A stretch of DNA of 64,000 bases from Deroplatys truncata. Lineage: Eukaryota > Arthropoda > Insecta > Mantodea > Mantidae. The first letter of the stretch is position 1; each line of letters starts with the position of its first letter. The position numbers and the translations under genes are program-made. Location: positions 22,473,001-22,537,000 of the forward strand of contig CM060979.1 of NCBI GenBank assembly GCA_030765065.1. The letters are read 5' to 3'. The notes under the pieces were generated by a model. The model was not told the origin of the DNA, searched no databases, and worked only from the letters and a program-made list of their open reading frames with translations. This document shows positions 1-10,810 of this stretch, in pieces.

Positions 1-643
1 ATAGAAAGGCAAGAGATTTGGGGAAGCTTAGAGAATAAAAAATCACTAGCGTTCTAAACATTGTAAAAAGGAAATGGGGAAGAGAAGGGTATGTGGATTA
101 CTGTAATAGAGCGGAAAAAGAAACGTTTGCATGGATGAGAACAGGATCAATGTCCCTGAGAGGGCTAAAAGGCAGAAAAAGCGGAATTTGTGAACTATGC
201 AGAGGTAGTGGAAACACAGAGCATTATATGGTGCAATGCAAAGAATTAGCAGAATGGAGACAAAAGGTATGGAAGGAAAATTAGGAAAAAATGGATGGAA
301 AAATAGTAGCAATTAAAATGTTAACAAGAAAAGAAGAAAAGAAAAATAAGAATATGGGGGAGTTCTTAAAGGAAGTAAAGGAGACATGGATTGGAAAAGT
401 AAGAGAGATAAGAAAGGTAGAAGGGCAAACGGAGGAGGGAAAGGATGTATCTAGGTGATTAAGGGTAGCAACGTCTACTCAGCTGAGCCATAAGGCCAGG
501 GTGCCAGGCAAAATCAGCGGTATAGGTAGAACATAGCTGGCAAGAAAATTTGTACATAAGTTAAGTTAGTGTATAAGTGGAATAATTGTAAGAGGATTGT
601 GTAAAAAATGTACAAATAAGGTTTATTCTATTCTATATTTAAA
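1..643 (+). mobile_element. LINE 3' end, 5'-truncated copy 1
   Basis: This is the 3' end of a non-LTR retrotransposon, cut by the window edge. It holds the C-terminal tail of an ORF2-like protein (39-458) and then about 180 bases of untranslated sequence. It ends in an A-rich stretch and a short pyrimidine repeat (TTCTATTCTATAT) that abuts a HINE at 644. The simple-repeat tail is how many insect LINEs end. A related copy at 1873-2445 ends in TATC repeats, which supports reading both as LINE 3' ends. The clade is not resolved. Confidence 0.6.
39..458 (+). pseudogene. LINE ORF2 C-terminal fragment with Cys/His motif
   Basis: One reading frame runs from 39 to a TGA at 456-458 with a single internal TAG at 282-284. 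It contains the motif C-E-L-C followed by E-H-Y-M-V-Q-C, the C-x2-C...H...C knuckle found after the reverse-transcriptase domain of many insect LINEs, where it is thought to bind RNA. It continues as a basic helix (N-M-G-E-F-L-K-E-V-K-E). The same order occurs in the copy at 1982-2261. The in-frame stop and missing upstream domains show it is dead. Upstream of 39 the frame is closed. Confidence 0.6.
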
Positions 644-1460
644 TCTGATTTGTTACATTCAGATAACTTTCTCTAACCTCCATAGTTTACTAGTGGGTAT
701 ACAAATTGTTCTTACTGTTTCCTATCTACTTTAATCCAAATAAAACTTTGCAGCAATAGCCACATTGCACATTTTCTTACGGACGCAAAGGGAACAGCGA
801 TAGTCAAATGTTTAAGAACTGGACGCTATATGCTGGCCTTAAAATTCCATACTGTTTCCATGACATCGCGAGAAACTACGAATGTTGACAGGTGTTGAAC
901 AATTAATAACGAAACTCTCTAATAGCACCAAAAAGTGATTGGAAATAAATGTGTGTTTTAAAGAGATATACATTTTTTGTGCAGTGCGTTTTTTTATCGC
1001 TTAACGTTTAACAGTTATACAAGATTATAAAAATTGTCTCCCGAATGAAGAAGACTTTGCAGGCTATTCCCAGAAAATTCAAGACATAAATTTTATTTGT
1101 AATGTAAAATCTTAATATATGGTATTTTAATCAAAATCCTTAGAGACATTTTTTAGAAAACCAAAAATTTCGAAAAATCCGTGTAAAGAGTAGTTTGGGG
1201 AGTGGGATCATTTAAAAAATCTTCCTGTCGCATCCTTGGATGATGTTGAACTTAAATATCAAGTTTGGTATTTATCCGACTTTTAGTTTTTCAGGTATGC
1301 TGTTCACACACGCACGCATACGAGGGCATTTGTTTCTAAAAATGATTTTATCTAGATTCAGTGGCCTCAAAACATGAATTTCCCGTGAAACCTCGGTATA
1401 GAATTTTTTATTGAAATGCAATACCTTCTTTATCTATTATGTATGTAGTAGAAAAGGTAA
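644..1460 (-). mobile_element. HINE copy, older subfamily
   Basis: Helentron-like non-autonomous element. Its 3' end lies at 644 (TCTGATT...), directly after the LINE tail. Its 5' end lies at 1445-1460 (GTAGTAGAAAAGGTA). It belongs to a diverged subfamily marked by the internal string CATGACATCGCGAGAAAC. The internal microsatellite survives only as a short CACACGCACGCA tract near 1306. At 1461 its 5' end abuts the interior of an oppositely oriented copy, forming a large imperfect inverted repeat. Confidence 0.8.
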
Positions 1461-1872
1461 AACCGAAATGTATCTCTAGAATTTTCTGGTAATAGTCCAA
1501 TAAGTAGTTTTCATTCGGTAAGAATTTTGTATAGCCGATAAACATAAGAGTTAGGAAGAAAATGTAGAGGTATTTAAAACACAATTTATTTAAAATAACA
1601 CTTTTTGTGGCACCATCAGTTTCCGAGGTATCCGATGTTATTGGTTTGAATTTTTCATTACTTTGTCATTGTTATTCAGTTGTTTCTCGCGATGACATGG
1701 AATATCAAAGCCAGCATAGAGCCACTGGTTTTTAAACATTTGACTTCGATTTGGTTTTCCTTCTCCCTTGTACTTACAACGAAATGTGCAATGAAACGAT
1801 TTTACAAAGGTTTATCTCAATTAACTTGAAGTTGATAGAAAAATATCCTTTCGTAAAAATAGTCTGTAAAAA

Positions 1873-2445
1873 TCGGATTATAAAATTACACCTTTTCTAA
1901 GTCTAGCAAATGAAATAAAATTTAATTGGGATAAAGAGGCATATGTACTTAACTTAGGAAGAAAGGAAAGAAATAACAGAAATGGCATGGTTTAGACTGG
2001 GGGGCTGGAGGGCACAGAAAATGACTGATGATTCTGTAAGAAGAATATGTCCATTCTGTGATTTGGATGAGGACTGGGTACATATTTTGGCGGAATGTGC
2101 ACAGGGAGAACCAGCGAACAATTAAACTCAAAGAAAAATTCTTAAGTCCGTCAAGAAAGAGGTTGGCATGTTGGGAGCTACTGGTTGACCAGAAGAACTG
2201 GCAAAACATGGGAAATTTCTTGGCTAAAGTGCGTGAAGCTAGACCATATTTTTTCAGTTAGAAAAAGGTAATTTATCTCTATTTTCCTTTTTCTTGTTCT
2301 TTTTGGTTTTGTTTTATTTTTGTTTTGTACTTGTATCTTAAATATGCGTGTACGGTCAATGACCCATGCACTAAATACTTGTATAATAACTTGAATAATT
2401 TGAAACCAATAAAGATACCTTATCTATCTATCTACAAATATATAC
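1873..2445 (+). mobile_element. LINE 3' end, copy 2, nested in a HINE
   Basis: A 5'-truncated LINE fragment inserted into the HINE at 1461-2486. It ends with AATAAAGATACC and a short TATC repeat at about 2415-2435, a LINE-type 3' tail. The protein-coding part is related to the LINE piece at 1-458. The left boundary is approximate; it is where the HINE sequence stops matching other copies. Confidence 0.6.
1982..2261 (+). pseudogene. LINE ORF2 C-terminal fragment, frameshifted
   Basis: The frame starting at 1982 reads M-A-W-F-R-L-G-G-W, then I-C-P-F-C-D-L-D-E-D-W-V-H-I-L-A-E-C. This is the C-x2-C-x7-H-x4-C knuckle downstream of LINE reverse transcriptase. It stops soon after the knuckle. The adjoining frame (to 2261) continues with N-W-Q-N-M-G-N-F-L-A-K-V-R-E, matching N-M-G-E-F-L-K-E-V-K-E of the first copy, so a frameshift near 2110-2125 separates the halves. 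The copy is inactive. Confidence 0.6.
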
Positions 2446-2486
2446 TATTGTTGGTAGAGAAACTCACGTGAATGTGACACATCAGA

Positions 2487-3607
2487 TTTTTTAATGATCT
2501 TGTCACACACACAACTTTTCTCTCGCTTCATAATATTAATATAGATGAATCAATTTTTTAAAAGGATCCTTGCTGTTTTAAAAAATATTAAAATTATATT
2601 TAGAAATATAGTGTTTAGAATTAAATAAATTTTGTTCACAGTTTAACTTATTAGGATGATATTAATAAGTAGCAAATATTTCAGGCCTGTAGCTTCATTA
2701 GTGCAGTATTAATGTGTACTGAATGTAAAAAAAAATTAAACTCAGAAAAATAGTTTGAAATATTTTGTTCAAAATGTTCCTACTCTTTTAATAGAAATGT
2801 CCAAGACTTAAATCCGGGTTTGCCTATCTTCCTTGGTTCTCTTGTGATTACTCTTCAGGCGAGTTCTGAAATCTATCTTTTACATTTTTGGAAATATAGA
2901 CAAAGTCTGTAAATTGGGGCGTGTCCTGCTTAAACATGACTGCCATTACCATGCAAATTAAATATTTATATACTTAAAATTAGCATTTCGACTGAACATT
3001 CTGGTTGTACACACCTTAAAAACTCAAACCATCACACCTAAGCATCATAGAACCTTTTTTGTCTATATTAACTGGCTTTCTTATCTTAAATAACCACCTT
3101 GAATTTCAATTATGCTGCTTGCTCTAAGTTTACTACTAAGTCTGCAGACACCCACACATATAACATTCTTCTAGTGTTGTGAAATAATTAAATTTTTTAC
3201 AACTGCTTTACTATAAGTCTTATAATATTTTGTGCTGTTAAGTCCGTGAAAATCCCAATAATGATAAGAAAGAAATGAAGCCATAAAAATAGCTGGGATA
3301 TAAAAGATGTTCACGTTATATCGATCTAGTGATTGCTGGCTGAATGGTATACGACCCCCACTCACGGCACACATCCTGCATGTTACAGTTGGCATTAATG
3401 TTCTGAACTTGACCTAGATCCCACAGAATACACATAAATTTTATTACGTAAGATTTGTTAACGCTGACGAAGAAACAGGAAAATAGGGGAAACGTATTCT
3501 TAAAAATCTGTGATTTTAGAAATTTGTCCAGAGACCAATGTGTGGAGGTTTCTTATTATAAAATTATTATTATTTTTAGGAACAGCAGTTAGATACAAGC
3601 AAATTTG
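2487..3607. other. unassigned AT-rich stretch
   Basis: I recognise no gene or repeat. The open frames are short and resemble no family I know. Confidence 0.5.
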
Positions 3608-4054
3608 TTACTTTCTTTACTGTGTATGAGTATTTCGATGTCCAAATTTCACGAAAATACATGTTTTGTGGCCCCCGAATGCAATAAAATCATTTTTAGA
3701 AAAATGTTCGTGTGTTGTGTTTGTATGAACAGTATAACTCAAAAACGAAAAGTCGGATAAATACCAAACTTGGCATTTCCAAAGATGGGACACGAAGATA
3801 TTCAAGAAAATCATCCCACCCCAAACTACCCTTTATATGGAACATTTATCGAAATTTTTCATTTTATGAAAAATACTCTAATCATTTTGATTAATATATT
3901 ATACATTAAAGATGTTTACATGACAAATAAAATGTATATTTTGAATTTTTCTGTGAATACCCTCTCAAGTCCTCTTTATTCGGAAGGAGTTTTGAATAAT
4001 CTTGAATAACTGGAAAACGTTAAGCGACAGACGAAGCCGTATTATACTAAAAAT
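3608..4054 (+). mobile_element. HINE copy, 3'-truncated
   Basis: It starts TTACTTTCTTTACTGTG at 3608 and keeps the 5' half. The microsatellite is reduced to a few GTGT units near 3710. At about 4054 it runs directly into the 3' end of an oppositely oriented HINE. Confidence 0.75.
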
Positions 4055-5690
4055 GTAATGTGTTAACAATCACATGACTTTCTCTACCCTCTATCGTCTA
4101 TTAGTGGCTATAACAATCATTATTTTGAAAGCTTATTTTCCTGTCTACCCCCCGCGTATGGGAGCCAACTTGAAGAAGATATGCCCCAACTATGGGAACC
4201 AAATTTGAAGTTGTTGATTACGTAATATGCTGCTACGTATGTAAAGCCGATTTGAAGATATATTTTTTTGTTACGCTCCAAGTTTGAAAAATATTATATT
4301 AACTTTATTATTAAACTGCTTGTATAGATATTATTTATGTTTGTTTTTGGCTCGACTGCGTCAGTATTGTTTTAGAGACACGTTTCTCTTAGGCAGGGTA
4401 TGGTGCGACAAGAATGTGGGCTTGCACAGATTTTAAGTTTTAAATTAACTTCTTTTTATTAATCCTTGACACAAATTAAATAGCACTACACTAATATCAA
4501 GAGCTGTGAGATTCTTTTATTTAATACTTGCACTTTGTTAACGCGTATACATAATTTTCGTTTCACACGAATACGTAATACTTTTTTAGAGAACACATCT
4601 TCCATCCGGTTGCTATCAAGGTCTGCAGGCAACTGAACATATTTCAACCGTCCAAACCCGTAAACTTCTGTATTTCAAGTCTCCGATTGGCTAATCCTAG
4701 TCCAATAGAATACCTGCATTTTACTAAAGATTTTTCTAGCTGTTGATTGGCTATTTTTAAATTGTCACAAAATTTACATTATCGTTGCTCTAATCATGAC
4801 TAGTAACATTTAAACTCTCAAACTCATTATTGCCTCAAGGTTACCTCATTGTTATCTCATTGTTAGCAACGTTAAACTTATTATTCTCACAGTTCTTACA
4901 TTATTAAATTACGTAATGCATTCACATAACATTATTAAACATGTTTACAATAATATCAGCACATGCAATGACTGTTACGTACATTTTTTACAAATTATTA
5001 CATACATATTGCTTCAAGGCGGGCTGTTATTGAATTTACATATTATATAATTTAATTGAAATTATTCAAGTGTTAAAAATAATGTCTCAATGCTGGCCTT
5101 GAAATTCCACTCTCTTTCCATGACATCGCGAAAACAACTGAAAATCGACAGGACTAAATAATAATAAAGTATTGAACAATTCGAACCATTAATAACGGAT
5201 GTTTTGGAGATGGCTTATGCCACAAAAAAGGTATTTGAAATAAGTTGTGTGTTTTAAGGAGATCTATATTTTCTGTGTAGCAGGTTTTCATCTATCGCTT
5301 AACATTTACCACTCTACAAGATTATACAAAATTCCTTCCGAATGAAGAGCACTTCAAAGGCTATTTCCAGGAAATTCAAGATATATGTTTTATTTGTAAT
5401 GTAAATATCTTTAATATATGGTATTTTAATCAAAATCCTTAAATACATTTTTTAGAAAATAAAACTTTTCGAAAACTGCTTCATATAAAGGTAGTTTGGG
5501 GTGGGTGGATTTTCGTGAAAATTGTTGTGTTGCATCTTTGGAAGGTGCTGAACGTTAATACCAAGTTTGGTGTTTATCCAACATTTTTTAAAAAATGCGT
5601 TAGTTTTGGATTCAGGGAGCCTCAAAACATGCATTTCTGGTGAAATCTCGGGTGCAATGTAATACTTTCTCTACTGATGCACGGTAGAAA
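4055..5690 (-). mobile_element. HINE copy carrying a solo LTR
   Basis: The 3' end with ACTTTCTCTACCCTC is at 4055-4149 and the rest of the element, with CATGACATCGCGAAAAC, resumes at 5090 and ends near 5690. A solo LTR lies between. About 110 bases that other copies have between these segments are absent, so the insertion was accompanied or followed by a deletion. Its 5' end abuts the interior of a + copy at 5691. Confidence 0.7.
4150..5089 (-). mobile_element. solo LTR, copy A
   Basis: Reverse copy of the LTR family defined at 8515-9502. Its 5' end (reverse complement TGAGAC...) is at 5089. It carries the shared CCAAT-containing segment (about 4680-4760) and the AATCTCACAGCTC block after the putative polyadenylation region (about 4495-4515). 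The 3' boundary is uncertain because the host HINE is deleted there, and no target duplication is visible. Confidence 0.65.
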
Positions 5691-6057
5691 AAGTATAAAT
5701 CACACAATTTATTTCAAATAGCTAACTTTTTTGTGGCGTCAGCCATTGCTGGGATATGTTATTTATGGTACAAATTTTCAATACTTTGTCATTCTTTTAA
5801 AGTCCTGTCGATTTTCAGTTGTTTCTCGCGATGTCATGGAAACAGTATGGAACTTTAAGGCCAGCATATAGCGTCCAGTTCTTAAACATTTGACTATCGC
5901 TGTTCTCTTTGTATTTTTAACGAAGTGTGTAATGTAGGTATTTCTGGAAAGGTTTATCTTGATTATAATTAAGTAGACAGGAAAATAAACTTTCATAAGA
6001 ATAATTTGTTTATCCACTAATAAGCGACAGAGGGAAGAGAAGGCCATGTGATTACAA
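5691..6057 (+). mobile_element. HINE copy, 5'-truncated
   Basis: Contains the 3' half of the CGCGAGAAAC subfamily (GTTTCTCGCGATGTCATGG at 5821-5839) and ends near 6057 with GAAGAGAAGGCCATGTGATT. With the copy at 4055-5690 it forms a long imperfect inverted repeat like that at 644-2486. Confidence 0.7.
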
Positions 6058-6735
6058 AACTACACATACACACACTTTAATTTATATACTTCTGTGAAAT
6101 TTATTATATTTCATTATGCATTTCGTTATAAGGACAATGGAGGCTGGAGCGATACGCTGGCTTTGAAATTCCGAACCCTTTCCATCATATCGCGAGAAAC
6201 AGCTGAATAGCTATAGTAGTTTAAAAAGTACAAAATTATTGAAAGGTTTAAATAAATGTAAGAATACTTTGGAAATGGTTGATCCCACAAAAATATCTTG
6301 AAGTGAATTGTGCATTTTAAAGAGATCTAAATTTTTGTGCAGTAAGTTTCTGTCTCTCTCGTGGTTTACCAATTATACAAAACTCCTTCCGAATAAAGAG
6401 TTTACAGGATATTTTCAGAATAAATTAAATATATACATTTTATTATTTATATAAATATCTTAAATGGAATTTTAATAAAGAATTAAAGCCGTGTTTTGAG
6501 AAAAAGTAATGAAAACATGTAAACGGTATTTTGGGATGTGGAATATTCTGGAAATCTTTTATTGTGGCCTTGGAAGATGCTGAAGTTGTCAGGTTTAGTG
6601 TTCATGCGTCTTTTCGTTTATTCGCTATTCATAGAAACTCGCGGAACTTCTTAAAATGCTTATTTATTTTTCTAATTCAGGAAGTCTGATTATAGGTACT
6701 ATAGGTAAGCGATGGAGAAGGTAAAAGTGACAAAA
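6058..6735 (-). mobile_element. HINE copy, old
   Basis: Strongly diverged copy with the motif ATATCGCGAGAAACAGCTG near 6187. Its microsatellite is lost. Its 5' end, GGAGAAGGTAAAAG, at about 6722-6735 is followed at once by another - copy in tandem. Confidence 0.65.
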
Positions 6736-7195
6736 ATATTGAAATATTCAAACGAATAACAACGAATACCTCGGAAGTAGCTGATGCCACAGAAAAAGTA
6801 ATTTGAAATAAATTGTGTATTTCAAAGAAATCTACATTTTTTGTTCAGTACATTTTTGTTTGTCTATTGCTGTTTACCAGTTATAAAATATACAAAGTTT
6901 ATTTAGAACAAACAAGAGTGCAACAGGCTATTATCAGAAAATTCAAGTTATACCTTTTACTGGTTATGTAAATGTTTTAAACAAGTGATTTTATCAAAGC
7001 CGTTAGAACAGTTTTTGAGAAAATCAGACGTAACGAAGAATGTAAAGGGTGGTTGCGAGGGGGGGATGTATTCTTGAAAATCTTGTCTTGTATCTTTATG
7101 AAATGCTGAAATTAAATACCAACAAAGATTAAATACCAAGTTTGGTATTTATTCCACTTTTCTTTTTTGAATTATGCTATATACACACAGGAGAT
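6736..7195 (-). mobile_element. HINE copy, tandem partial
   Basis: Lacks its 3' end. It begins at the interior A-rich site (AAAAGTGACAAAAATATTG) and fades near 7195 after ACACACAGG. The junction with the copy at 6058-6735 is at the same internal position as the 28988 junction in a different subfamily. Confidence 0.6.
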
Positions 7196-7256
7196 GTCAA
7201 ACGTGTATTAATTTTTGGATAGGGTACAATAGTTGCTGTACCCACTAGGTGTGTGC

Positions 7257-7565
7257 TAGGGTATAGTACGTCGTCCTCCGTGGTGTAGTGGTTACCATGC
7301 TAGCCTCTAGTTCTCGAGGTCGCGGGTTCAAACCCGACGGAGGGCGATGGATTTTTTTCGGGCGTAAAAACCTTTAGCATGGCTTCCTTCGGAAGGGAAG
7401 TAAAGCCGGTGGTCGCATGTCGTAGAACCTCAAGCCTGATAAAGAGGCCTCTGAGCAAAATTACCGGTCTTTCACGCCCAATATAGAATGGGACGCTAAG
7501 GACCACAGCAGTTAAAGAGCGTCCATAAATAAAAACTCAATTTAACTTTTTTAGGGTATAGTACG
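7257..7565 (+). mobile_element. tRNA-derived SINE (family S1) with 14-bp target duplication
   Basis: The 281-bp body (7271-7551) is flanked by exact TAGGGTATAGTACG repeats at 7257-7270 and 7552-7565. The head (7271-7345) is tRNA-like: TCCTCCG and CGGAGGG can pair as an acceptor stem, TGGTGTAGTGG fits the RNA polymerase III A box and GGTTCAAACCC is a perfect B box. The anticodon arm does not fold well, so it is a SINE head and not a working tRNA. The body contains the block GCCTCTGAGCAAAATTACCG and ends AATAAAAACTC. Exact duplications and open boxes suggest a fairly young copy. Confidence 0.9.
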
Positions 7566-8280
7566 ATTGAACCATCTACCACAACTTCTGCTGTATTACG
7601 TTTCTTGAATAACAGGATTCTTCATTCCCCCCTAGCATCCTGTTCACATTACTGAACTTCTTTAATATTACGAACAGTACCTCTTCCTCATTCTGTCTAG
7701 TTCAATAAATAGAGCTAGGCAATGGTTATGAGTGTCAGAGAAAATGTGGTAAGGTTGGTACGTGAGTTTCAGACTAACGTAATGGGCTCTTAAAAAACAA
7801 ACAGTAGTTAGGGTGAACAACAGAGAGAATTCACTCACGGGGGGGAACATACAAGGTTACTACGTGCCGTGGAATTATAATATGGAACTTTCGCGTGAAA
7901 ACAGCTGCTGTATTGTTCCCTTTTCGCCACCACTGTATGCGTGACTTAGAATAGTTAATTTGTGAACGTGGCACCTTGGGTGTGCTCTTTGCAGCGCAAG
8001 TTTACCAGTGCTTAGGCAAAATCCTCCCTAAAGCTGGCTCTCTTGCAATAAGTGGGGTCCAAGTTTATGACTATAATGCAATTGGATAATTTCTGGAGTT
8101 TTAGGAACGTGAGCTGAAGACTAGTAGTTGCATCCAAGAAAGAAGAGATTAACTGCTGTATCAATTATTCTAGTGAGCAAATGTAAGGACACTTTCATTA
8201 AGCTGTCACGTAGATAGTTCTGGTACAGCGAGCTGCAGTAGAATACTGTGCATAGACCAGCAGGCGAGGTATACCTGGGA
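7566..8280. other. unassigned stretch
   Basis: Anonymous sequence between the SINE and the inverted-end transposon. No gene is recognised. Confidence 0.5.
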
Positions 8281-8514
8281 GTAAGTCTTCCGCACCGGCC
8301 GCTACAACTCGGGACTCCCGCCGAAACAGTTGTGATATCCGCTCGACCGCCTCACGTTCTCACATTTACAGATACAATGATAATAAGCGCATATCTTAAC
8401 TAAGAGGTGTTGGAAATGTTGTCGTTCTATACCCACACATTTCTGGCACCTTTTCAAGAAATCTTGATTTACACTCGAGAGTTCAATATCTCAACTTGAG
8501 TGAATTTCTCGCCT

Positions 8515-9502
8515 TGAGGCAGTGTTTTTAACACTTGAATAATTTCAATTAAATTATATAACATGTAAATTCAATAACAGCCCACCTTAAAGCAATATGT
8601 ATGTAATAATTTGTAAAAATGTATGTAACATTCATTGCAAATGCTTATATTATTGTAAAAATGTTTAATAATCTTATTTGAATGCATTATGTAATTTAAT
8701 AATGTAAGAGCTGTGACAATAATAAGTTTAAAGTTGCTAACAATGAGGTAACAATAAGGTAACCTTGAGGCAATAATGAGTTTGAGAGTTGAAATTTTAG
8801 AGCAACGATAATGTAAATTTTGTGACAGTTTAAAATTAGCCAATCAACAGCCAGAAAAAGCTTTAATTAAATGCAGGTATTCTATTGGACTAGAATTAGA
8901 CAATCAGAGACTTCAAATACAGAAGCTTACGGGTTTGGACGGTTGAAATATGTTCAGTTGCCTGCAGACCTTGGTAGTGACCGGATGGAAGATGTGTTCT
9001 CTAAAGAAATATTACGTATTCGTGTGAAACGAAAGTTATGTATATGCGTTAACAAAGTGCAAATATTAAATTAAAGAATCTCACAGCTCTTAATATCAGT
9101 GTAGTGCTATTTAATTTGTGTCAAGGATAAATAAAAAGAAGTGAATGTAAACTTAAAATCTGTGTAAGCCTACATTCTTGTCGCACCATGCCCTGTCTAA
9201 GAGATACGTAGTCTAAAACAATACTGATGTAGCCGAGTCAAAAAAAATATAAATAATATCTATAGAAGCAGCTCAATAACAAAGTTAATATAATATTTTA
9301 AACTTGGAGTGCAACAACAAAAATAAAACATCTTCAAATCGGTTTCTCATACGTAACAGCATACTACGTAACAAACAATCTTCAAGTTGACTCCATACGT
9401 AGAGCTAAAATAAACACCTCCAACGTAAAGACAATAACTACTTCAAATTGGCTTCCCAAGCGTGAGGCTAATAAATAAACATCAAGATCAATATCTACTT
9501 CA
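8515..9502 (+). mobile_element. solo LTR, copy B (type copy)
   Basis: 988 bp, beginning TGAGGCAG and ending CTACTTCA, so TG...CA. It is flanked by exact GCCT at 8511-8514 and 9503-9506. The right arm of the host inverted repeat shows the unoccupied site (GCTTGAT), confirming the boundaries. It contains two CCAAT boxes near 8837-8905 and an AATCTCACAGCTC block near 9077. The last 170 bp carry degenerate TTCAAATTGGCTTCCCAAGCG units. No internal retroviral region is present, hence solo LTR. TG...CA with 4-bp duplication fits gypsy- or BEL-like elements, but without coding sequence the superfamily is open. Confidence 0.8.
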
Positions 9503-9938
9503 GCCTGATGCTTTATTTTAGTTGTTCTAATGCATGCACTTTATTTTTCATTTGATCATTACTTTTGGTTAAATTTCTGTAATTGCATTTTGCGAAAAGT
9601 CAATGATAGAATAATAGACCGACGCTTAATATTCTCTGACGAAGCTTCGTTGTGGTTATGTTCCATCGTAAAATAACACACACTGAAGCACAGAGAAACC
9701 CGATTTTACACACGTTATTCCCTTGCATGACGTGAAAATTGGTGTGTGGTGTGCTGCAGTAAATGCATATAGAATAATAGGGCCTGTATTTTCTGAACAA
9801 ATAATTAATGAAGAAAGACACAGGACTCGCGCCGTTGTTTGAACAGTGACCAATGTTGAATGTCAGGCTGGGCATTTCCAATAAGACTTTGCTACCGTAC
9901 GTACAGTTGATGAACCATTAAGTTTAATTCAGGATTTT

Positions 9939-10810
9939 TACTTTCTCTACTACGTATAGTAAGTAGGGGAAGTATTGCATTCCACCCAAAAATTCGATAC
10001 CGAGATTTCACCGGAAATACATGTTTTGAGACCCCCTGAATCCAAAAAAAGCCTTTTTGGAAACATATCCGTGTGTGTGTCTGTGTGTGTGTCTGTGTGT
10101 GTGTGTCTGTGTGTGTGTGTCTGTGAACAGCATAACTCAGAAACGAACAGTCGGATAAACACCAAACTTGGTATTTAGATTCAGTATCTTCCAGAGATGC
10201 GACACGAAGGTTTTCAAGAAAATCCCCCCACCCCAGAGTACCCTTTACATGGAAGATTTTTCGAAAATTTTAATTTTCTCAAAAATGGCTCTAACGGTTT
10301 TGATGAAATTATCATATGTTTAAGATAATGTCATGAGAAATGAAATGTATATGTCGAATTTTCTGGGAATGTCTCCAAAAGTATTCTTCATTGCGAACGA
10401 CTTTTGCATAACTGGTAAACCATAAGAGATAGGCAAAATTTTACTACACAAAAAATGTAGATCGCGTTAAAATACACAATTTATGTCATATACATTTCTT
10501 TTGTTGAGTGAACCGTTTTCGAGATATTGCTTGTTATTCCCTTAAATTTTCCAATACTTTTTCTCAAATTCGTTATTCATTTTGTATGTCCTGGACAGGC
10601 AAAGAGAATGGAATGCGCCACATAGCAACCAACGCTTAAAATATTTGACTATCGCTTAAAATCTACCATATTCCCCTTGCATCTACAAGAAAATTAGCAA
10701 TAAGATTGACATCCCGATATCTCGATTAACATGAAGTATATGGAGAATAGGCGTTTGTAAAAATAGATTGAACAAGAGTAGAGAAAGTCATGTGAGTGTA
10801 ACACATCAGA
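9939..10810 (+). mobile_element. HINE copy inside a transposase gene
   Basis: A full copy of the young subfamily. It starts TACTTTCTCTACTACG after GGATTTTT and ends CACATCAGA before TTTTTTAAGA. It contains a TG/TC microsatellite at 10073-10125 and the 3' AGTAGAGAAAGT. Because it sits between two codons of a recognisable transposase frame, the flanks show directly that it entered an oligo-T tract with no obvious target duplication. Confidence 0.85.
10073..10125. repeat. (TGTGTC/TG)n microsatellite inside a HINE
   Basis: TG units interrupted at intervals by TC, at the position where nearly every HINE copy carries a variable-length tract. Confidence 0.95.

Larger units (their letters stand above)
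1461..2486 (+). mobile_element. HINE copy split by a LINE
   Basis: A 5'-truncated HINE of the CGCGAGAAAC subfamily covers 1461-1872 and resumes at 2446-2486, ending GACACATCAGA before a T run. The intervening bases are a LINE 3' fragment. The break falls in the stretch that other copies read as GTAAAAATAGTTTGTACAAG, so the LINE entered after the HINE. The 5' part is missing, replaced by the head of the copy at 644-1460. Confidence 0.75.

Noticed and set aside
644-1460. Classical MITE with terminal inverted repeats
   Set aside because: The inverted 12-mers are at the very end on one side but about 22 bases in from the end on the other, and no fixed target duplication is seen. Helentron-type asymmetry fits better.
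7271-7345. Functional tRNA gene
   Set aside because: Acceptor stem and both boxes look good, but the anticodon arm does not fold properly, and the sequence continues into a SINE body with a flanking 14-bp duplication.
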